Position numbers and translations under genes: made by a program. From NCBI RefSeq assembly GCF_003605385.1, contig NZ_QYTV02000001.1, forward strand, positions 274,946 to 338,945: a DNA stretch of 64,000 nucleotides. Direction: 5' to 3'. Below are positions 59,409-64,000 of this stretch, one piece after another; positions within the stretch are counted from its first letter, which is position 1; each line of letters begins with the position of its first letter. This DNA comes from Siminovitchia acidinfaciens. Its GTDB lineage: Bacteria > Bacillota > Bacilli > Bacillales > Bacillaceae_C. The notes under the pieces are model-generated. The model worked only from the letters and a program-made list of their open reading frames with translations, did no database searches and was not told where the DNA came from.

Positions 59409-59876
59409 ATGAGACATTTGCCTGCCCCCTCCCTTTCGTTTTTATGTGACATGGAATTGACTGTTGAAGGTGCCCACCTGCCCGGTAAGACCCCAGTCGG
59501 CAACCGGCGAATCATCCGCGTCATCGGCGGGTCGCTCAGAGGCGACCGGCTTACGGCGGAAGTGATTCCCGGAGGTGACGACTGGATCATCGTCCGGGAA
59601 GACGGCACGATCATTCAGGACGTGCGAATTTTGCTAAAAACAAACGACGGGGAGCTGATTATGATGTCCTATAGAGGCATCCGCACCGGGTATCCGGAAG
59701 TTCTACGGCGGCTGGACAACAACGAGGAGGTCGACCCCGACGAGTACTATTTTCGGACCGCTCCTATCTTTGAGACTGCTTCTGTCAAGTACGACTGGCT
59801 GAACCGCCGGCTGTTCGTCTCCAGGGGCATCCGGCTGCCCGGCAAAGTGAACTATTCCATATACATTGTCGATTAA
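59409..59876 (+). CDS. DUF3237 (UPF0311) family protein, candidate muconolactone isomerase substitute
   Basis: This 155-residue protein is of the DUF3237 family, a beta-barrel group without assigned reaction. Diagnostic phrases are CDMELTVEGAHLPGKTPVGNR, then VIPGGDDWIIVREDG, and EVDPDEYYFRTAPIFETAS with YDWLNRRLFVSRG. The ATG follows GAGGAGGTTTATCAT. It lies 25 bases before the enol-lactone hydrolase gene and begins the GC-richer part of the cluster. The pathway needs an isomerase between muconate cycloisomerase and enol-lactonase, and no CatC homologue (about 95 residues) is present. The position makes this protein the best candidate; there is no direct evidence for the reaction. Confidence 0.85.
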   Translation: MRHLPAPSLSFLCDMELTVEGAHLPGKTPVGNRRIIRVIGGSLRGDRLTAEVIPGGDDWIIVREDGTIIQDVRILLKTNDGELIMMSYRGIRTGYPEVLRRLDNNEEVDPDEYYFRTAPIFETASVKYDWLNRRLFVSRGIRLPGKVNYSIYIVD

Positions 59877-59901
59877 AAAACAGAAAGCAGGGATATGAAC
59901 A

Positions 59902-60744
59902 ATGGGACAGTATGTGACGACCAAGAAAGGACGCACCTTTTATATCCATGAAACGCCCGGTGAACAGGGGACAATCATCGGCTCCCACGGCCTCACCGGC
60001 AACCACAAGCAGCTTCGTTATTACCAGGAGGCCCTCTCCGGTTACCGGTTCATCAGCTACGATATCCTGGGCCGCGGAAACAGCGATACGGCTCCGAAGG
60101 ACAGCTCGATTGACACCCATGCCGATGACCTGCTGGATTTGGTTGATTCGCTTGAGATCGAACATCCTATCCTTTTAGGCTATTCCATGGGAGCGTATAT
60201 CAGCGCCATCGCCGCCAGCCGAATGGAGAGGACAGAAGCGCTGATCCTTCTGGATGGGGCCGGCGAAGCGAACGAAGTTACCAGACAGCTTGTCCTCCCT
60301 TCCCTGGATCGTTTGAAAAAGACCTTTGCCAGCCCGGACCATTATGCGCAGGAGGCGAAAAAACTGTATACCAGCCTTGGCATCGACTGGGGTTCGCATA
60401 TGGAAGAGGTGGTCCGCTATGAAATCAAGGAAGACGGCGGCGCATGGAGGAACAAGTCCGACCCGGACACCATCGCCCGGGACTTCGAAAGCTTTTATAC
60501 ATTCCAAGCGGAAGACGTGCTGGCGAGGGTCAACTGCCCCGTTTTCCTGCTGACGGCGATCGGCAGCCTTGGAGACAAGGGTCCTCTTTTTAAAGAAGAG
60601 GGCTATGCCCGGACAAAAGAAACGGCCGGAAACATTCGTACGGCCATGACTTCAGCCAATCATTATGAATTGGTGTTCAACCCGCAGCCGGAAATCAACG
60701 GACAGCTGGATTCATTTTTATCTCAAAAGGAAGTGAAGTCATGA
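59902..60744 (+). CDS. pcaD: 3-oxoadipate enol-lactone hydrolase
   Basis: This 280-residue alpha/beta hydrolase would hydrolyse 3-oxoadipate enol-lactone to 3-oxoadipate. The nucleophile elbow is LGYSMGAY with S95. The oxyanion strand HGLTGN is near 29-34, DILGRGNSD is near 54-62, and the catalytic histidine is in TSANHYEL near 263. The start ATG follows AGGGAT. The stop overlaps the CoA-transferase start as ATGA, so it is in the same operon as pcaI, pcaJ and pcaF. Generic alpha/beta hydrolases share these motifs; the pathway role rests on the neighbours. Confidence 0.8.
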   Translation: MGQYVTTKKGRTFYIHETPGEQGTIIGSHGLTGNHKQLRYYQEALSGYRFISYDILGRGNSDTAPKDSSIDTHADDLLDLVDSLEIEHPILLGYSMGAYISAIAASRMERTEALILLDGAGEANEVTRQLVLPSLDRLKKTFASPDHYAQEAKKLYTSLGIDWGSHMEEVVRYEIKEDGGAWRNKSDPDTIARDFESFYTFQAEDVLARVNCPVFLLTAIGSLGDKGPLFKEEGYARTKETAGNIRTAMTSANHYELVFNPQPEINGQLDSFLSQKEVKS

Positions 60745-61433
60745 GTGCCACCAAACAGACGGATGCACAGCAAATCATCCGAAGAATTGTAAAGTCCGGA
60801 GACACCATCATGGTCGGCGGGTTCGGCCTGATTGGCAGCCCCCTGACATTGATCGAGGAGCTGACCCGGCATAACGCGGACAAACTGACGATTATCAGTA
60901 ACAATGTCGGGGAAGCCGGACGAGGCCTGGGACTGCTGCTCAGGCAGGGAAAAATCAAGAAGGCCATCGGCTCCTATTTCACGAGTAACCGGGAAGTCGC
61001 CCAGTGGTATAACGAAGGGAAACTTGAGATTGGCCTGCTCCCTCAAGGGACTTTTTCAGAGGCCATCCGCACAGGCGGGGCGGGAATCGGCGGGTTCTAC
61101 ACGAAGACCGCCGTCGGAACGGAGCTGGCCAAAGGCAAGGAAACGAAGGTAATTGACGGGGAGACCTATCTGTTTGAAAAAGCTTTGAAAGCCAATGTGG
61201 CCCTTGTCCGGGCAAAAAAAGCGGACACAAAGGGCAATCTAGTCTACTATAAGACAGCCCGAAATTTCAACCCGATTATGGCAACAGCGGCCAATTATGT
61301 GATTGCGGAAGTGGACGAGATTGTTGAAGAGGGAGAGCTGTCTCCGGAAGAGATCGTCACCCCGCACCTGTATGTGGACGCGATCGTTACCAGCCAACTC
61401 ATCTTGACGAATGAAGGGGTGGTCGAAGCATGA
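60741..61433 (+). CDS. pcaI: 3-oxoadipate CoA-transferase, subunit A
   Basis: This 230-residue CoA-transferase subunit A is of the SCOT/PcaI family. The family signature is DTIMVGGFGLIGSPLTLIEE at 20-40, followed by NNVGEAGRGLGLLL and GTFSEAIRTGGAGIGGFYT. It contributes to CoA binding. Start and stop are both coupled by ATGA overlaps with pcaD and pcaJ. The pair transfers CoA from succinyl-CoA to 3-oxoadipate. An acetoacetate CoA-transferase is the alternative by sequence; the thiolase that follows and the catechol genes upstream favour 3-oxoadipate. Confidence 0.85.
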   Translation: MSATKQTDAQQIIRRIVKSGDTIMVGGFGLIGSPLTLIEELTRHNADKLTIISNNVGEAGRGLGLLLRQGKIKKAIGSYFTSNREVAQWYNEGKLEIGLLPQGTFSEAIRTGGAGIGGFYTKTAVGTELAKGKETKVIDGETYLFEKALKANVALVRAKKADTKGNLVYYKTARNFNPIMATAANYVIAEVDEIVEEGELSPEEIVTPHLYVDAIVTSQLILTNEGVVEA

Positions 61434-62083
61434 ATATGAAGGAATTGATTGCCAAGAGAGCAGCTGAAGAACTGACTCCCCACTCCATCATCAACCTGGG
61501 GATCGGCATTCCTACTTTGGTTCCCGATTATCTGGACCAGAGCAAATATTACCTGCACACGGAAAACGGACTGCTCGGCGTGACCTCCGTGGATGAGGAA
61601 GACGTTGATCCGCTCCTCGTTAACGCGGGCAAGCTCCCAGTCGGAGAAGCGGTCGGAGCTTCTTATTTCCACAGCGCCGATTCGTTTGCGATGATTCGCG
61701 GCGGCCATGTCGATGTCGCCATCCTCGGCGCCTTGCAGGTGGACGGCAACGGGATGGTTGCCAACTGGGCCATTCCGGGAAAAGACATCATCGGTGTGGG
61801 CGGGGCGATGGATCTGTTGTCCGGTGCCCAGAAAATCATTATTACGATGGGCCATGTCTCCAAAGACGGCTCCCCAAAATTCGTTGAGCGCTGCACGTTT
61901 CCGATTACAGCCGAGCGCATTGCGGATGTCATCATTACGGACCTGGCCGTTTTCCACTGGAGAGATGGAGGATATGAGCTGACCGAGCTGATGGGAGACG
62001 CCACCTTGGAAGAAGTCAAAGGGAAGACGACTGCAGGCTTCCGCATCGGCGAAAGCTTGCTTCAAAAGGAGAGCAGCCGATGA
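61430..62083 (+). CDS. pcaJ: 3-oxoadipate CoA-transferase, subunit B
   Basis: This 217-residue subunit B carries the catalytic glutamate that forms the glutamyl-CoA thioester: HTENGLLG, E45. The N-terminal IAKRAAEEL and [10 protein letters not shown] are typical, as is [18 protein letters not shown] further on. ATGA overlaps link it with subunit A and with the thiolase gene. Activity needs the A subunit. Together they produce 3-oxoadipyl-CoA in the cytoplasm. Confidence 0.88.
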   Translation: MNMKELIAKRAAEELTPHSIINLGIGIPTLVPDYLDQSKYYLHTENGLLGVTSVDEEDVDPLLVNAGKLPVGEAVGASYFHSADSFAMIRGGHVDVAILGALQVDGNGMVANWAIPGKDIIGVGGAMDLLSGAQKIIITMGHVSKDGSPKFVERCTFPITAERIADVIITDLAVFHWRDGGYELTELMGDATLEEVKGKTTAGFRIGESLLQKESSR

Positions 62084-63279
62084 ATGAAGTCGTCATTGTG
62101 GATGCGGTTAGGACGCCGATCGGCCGGTACCGTGGGGTCTTAAAAGGGGTGCGGCCTGATGACCTGGGGGCTGTAGTGATCAAGGCGCTGATGGAGCGGA
62201 ACCCCGGCTTGCCGGCTGAAGAAATCGGGGACGTTATCTTCGGCAATGCCAACGGGGCCGGTGAAGATAACCGGAACGTAGCGCGAATGTCGCTTCTTTT
62301 GGCAGGGCTGCCCGAAACAGTAAGCGGTACGACAGTCAACCGCCTGTGCGGTTCCGGCCTGGATGCCGTCAGCATGGCTGCCCGCACGATCCTTGCGGGG
62401 GAAGCGGACATACTCATCGCTGGCGGGACGGAAAGCATGTCCCGGGCGCCGTTCGTCATGAAAAAGCCGGAAGCAGAATTTCCAAGGGGAAATATGGAAC
62501 TGTTCGATACGACAATCGGCTGGCGGTTCATCAATCCGAAGCTTCAGGAGATGTATGGGACCGATTCCATGCCGCAGACAGCGGAAAACGTGGCTAAAAG
62601 ATACGGGGTTTCACGGGAAGAACAGGACAAATTTGCCTATCTCAGTCAGCAACGAGCAAATGCCGCTATGGAAGCTGGGCGGTTTGCCGAGGAAGTCGTA
62701 CCTGTTGTAGTCAAGGACCGCAAAGGCAAAGTAACCGTTGTGGACACAGATGAGCATCCGCGCCCGGAGACGACACTGGAGAAACTAGGTAGCCTCCCTG
62801 CCCTGTTTCCCGGGGGCACGGTCACAGCTGGCAATGCCTCCGGCGTGAATGACGGAGCGGCTGCTTTACTTCTCATGAGTGGCAGACGGGCAAAAGAACT
62901 TGGAGTGAAGCCGCTCGCTACTTTCATCGCCTCCGCGACAGCCGGACTGGAACCGGCTGTCATGGGGCTCGGCCCAATCTATTCGACCCGCAATCTGTTG
63001 GAACGTACCGGGTTGACTGCCGACGACTTCGACCTGGTGGAGCTCAATGAGGCGTTCGCCTCCCAAGCGATTGAATGCGTAAAGCAACTTTGGCTAGATA
63101 TTGAAAAAGTCAACGTCAACGGAGGTGCCATCGCGCTCGGGCATCCGCTGGGTGCCAGCGGTGCTAGGATCCTCACCACGCTCATCTATGAAATGCAAAG
63201 GCGGGGAGCCAGACGCGGCCTGGCTACGATGTGTATTGGTGTTGGACAGGGGATTTCTTTGGCTGTAAAGAGAGGCTAA
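62080..63279 (+). CDS. pcaF: Beta-ketoadipyl-CoA thiolase
   Basis: This 399-residue thiolase splits 3-oxoadipyl-CoA to acetyl-CoA and succinyl-CoA, the last step of the beta-ketoadipate pathway. The acyl-accepting cysteine is C90 ([12 protein letters not shown]), the catalytic histidine is in [12 protein letters not shown], and the second cysteine is in TMCIGVGQG near the C-terminus. The N-terminus [16 protein letters not shown] resembles PcaF more than acetyl-CoA acetyltransferases. It is the last gene of the pcaD-I-J-F run, coupled by ATGA to pcaJ. A general acetyl-CoA acyltransferase is the alternative. Confidence 0.88.
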   Translation: MNEVVIVDAVRTPIGRYRGVLKGVRPDDLGAVVIKALMERNPGLPAEEIGDVIFGNANGAGEDNRNVARMSLLLAGLPETVSGTTVNRLCGSGLDAVSMAARTILAGEADILIAGGTESMSRAPFVMKKPEAEFPRGNMELFDTTIGWRFINPKLQEMYGTDSMPQTAENVAKRYGVSREEQDKFAYLSQQRANAAMEAGRFAEEVVPVVVKDRKGKVTVVDTDEHPRPETTLEKLGSLPALFPGGTVTAGNASGVNDGAAALLLMSGRRAKELGVKPLATFIASATAGLEPAVMGLGPIYSTRNLLERTGLTADDFDLVELNEAFASQAIECVKQLWLDIEKVNVNGGAIALGHPLGASGARILTTLIYEMQRRGARRGLATMCIGVGQGISLAVKRG

Positions 63280-63397
63280 GGTTGTATTTATAGGTTGGTC
63301 CGTTTTTTACCTTCTGCAAGTCATGTATACCATGCAACTATCTTAATAATGGATTAATATATAATTTGATAGAACTTAGTATACTTTTGTAAAGACA

Positions 63398-63434
63398 AGC
63401 AGCCAACTCTAAATCCGGAGGGGCTGCTTTACAT
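63398..63434. terminator. Hairpin between thiolase and ion-channel genes
   Basis: AGCAGCC (63398-63404) pairs with GGCTGCT (63422-63428), with TTTACATGTTTTT after it on the plus strand. The stop of the convergent minus-strand gene lies at 63429-63431, so it may serve both. Confidence 0.55.
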
Positions 63435-64000
63435 GTTTTTATTCTTGGATCTAAACTTCTTCAGAAATATCTGTACCACCCGCAGTTCAAGTGCCGCGGC
63501 TAATATGTAACTAATGATAACAGCGTGCATAACCACACCGAGGATCGTCAACGTAACAATGATTACATTTCCCGTAACTTTCACCGGTTGAAGGTCGCTT
63601 TTTCCAAAGAATACAAGTGCAAAGAGACATTCCTTAAAGGCGTCTTTGTATGAATGGACAGCTGGCTCCAAGTGAAATAAAGGAATGGTGAATAAAAATA
63701 CAAGGAGTAAATTGTACGGCAAGAGCAGAATTAACCTTCTCTTTTTTAGTTTCTTTACCAAAGGTGAAGCAAAGTATTTCGTCATCGTTTTTAACCGGAA
63801 TAATTGTATGATTTGGGTAATGCGGGCGAGCTGAAAAATGCTGTCCAGCGGAATGATCGCAATCAATAAAAAGGGGTTCTTTTTCACAAAGGCCCATTTA
63901 TCTTGAGCTTGAAAAAAGCGTGTCGAGAAGTCGAGAAAGAAGACAAGCCAAACCGTCCAGGTAATGAAAACCCCAATGCGGCTTTGAACCCAAATCGTCG
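63429..64000 (-). CDS. Ion-channel-like membrane protein, C-terminal part (5' end outside window)
   Basis: The frame stays open to the window edge, so the N-terminus lies beyond 64000; about 189 residues are visible. The first visible part (TWTVWLVFFLDFSTRFFQAQ, then DKWAFVKKNPFLLIAIIPLD and FQLARITQIIQLFRLKTM) is the S2-S4 voltage-sensor-like pattern of Bacillus potassium-channel-type proteins, with arginines or lysines every third or fourth residue. Two further helices follow, with a short extracytoplasmic loop (HSYKDAFKECLFALVFFG) in place of a full TxGYG filter. A GTG at 63887 could be read as a start but would cut this domain. It may be a channel relative without a normal selectivity filter. 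Confidence 0.7.
   Translation of the reverse strand, partial: TIWVQSRIGVFITWTVWLVFFLDFSTRFFQAQDKWAFVKKNPFLLIAIIPLDSIFQLARITQIIQLFRLKTMTKYFASPLVKKLKKRRLILLLPYNLLLVFLFTIPLFHLEPAVHSYKDAFKECLFALVFFGKSDLQPVKVTGNVIIVTLTILGVVMHAVIISYILAAALELRVVQIFLKKFRSKNKNM

Noticed and set aside
61295-62065. 256-codon minus-strand frame opposite pcaI/pcaJ
   Set aside because: Typical antisense frame in GC-richer coding DNA; pcaJ on the plus strand has full family motifs.

Overview
The window is chromosomal DNA of a low-to-medium GC, spore-forming Firmicute of the family Bacillaceae (Bacillus in the broad sense). The evidence is strong GGAGG-type ribosome binding sites, frequent TTG and GTG starts, Bacillus-type intergenic palindromes, an IlvA and a SwrC-like RND pump close to the Bacillus proteins, and SpoIIM-family proteins. 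No integrase, transposase, rRNA or CRISPR array is visible. All calls are from reading the sequence; no database search was run.

Layout. 1-7.1 kb: partial DUF488 gene, ilvA, a SIMPL protein, a MerR regulator with a membrane protein, and an RND efflux pump. 7.5-16.1 kb: the conserved set membrane protein / DUF4129 / DUF4350 / MoxR ATPase / DUF58, then SpoIIM-family and RDD proteins, with a 20-bp phased tandem repeat between them. 16.3-23.7 kb: an aldehyde dehydrogenase/reductase pair, a 30-codon small gene, an MscS-related channel, a GNAT, a 56% glutamine protein followed by an aberrant tRNA-Gln, the 3' remnant of a second channel gene, and an SDR.

23.8-38.4 kb: accessory amino-acid or opine-type metabolism. 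It holds a FAD oxidase, a D-2-hydroxyacid dehydrogenase, an octopine dehydrogenase-family enzyme, an ornithine cyclodeaminase-family enzyme, a GntR regulator, a polar amino-acid ABC importer with two near-identical binding lipoproteins, tandem class II aldolases, and an N-succinylamino-acid racemase/OSBS-type enolase with a GNAT. A PIN-domain membrane protein closes this part. 38.8-48.7 kb: a second catabolic module with an FCD-GntR regulator, a creatinase-like M24 protein, an ATP-dependent hydantoinase/oxoprolinase pair (HyuA/HyuB) and a ribose-type ABC importer.

48.8-63.3 kb: what looks like a complete aniline (arylamine) route. A Rieske dioxygenase alpha/beta pair sits with a glutamine-synthetase-like and a glutamine-amidotransferase-like gene, the combination that defines aniline dioxygenase clusters (tdnQTA1A2 / atdA1-A4). 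It is followed by an FCD-GntR regulator, catechol 1,2-dioxygenase, muconate cycloisomerase, enol-lactone hydrolase, 3-oxoadipate CoA-transferase and beta-ketoadipyl-CoA thiolase. Two expected genes are missing and two unexpected ones sit in the cluster. There is no flavoprotein reductase for the dioxygenase, but a 2-oxoacid:ferredoxin oxidoreductase (KorAB type) and a [4Fe-4S] ferredoxin are present. There is no CatC muconolactone isomerase, but a DUF3237 gene lies directly before the enol-lactonase. The proposal that these fill the gaps is the main hypothesis from this window. The window ends in the 3' part of an ion-channel-like gene on the minus strand.
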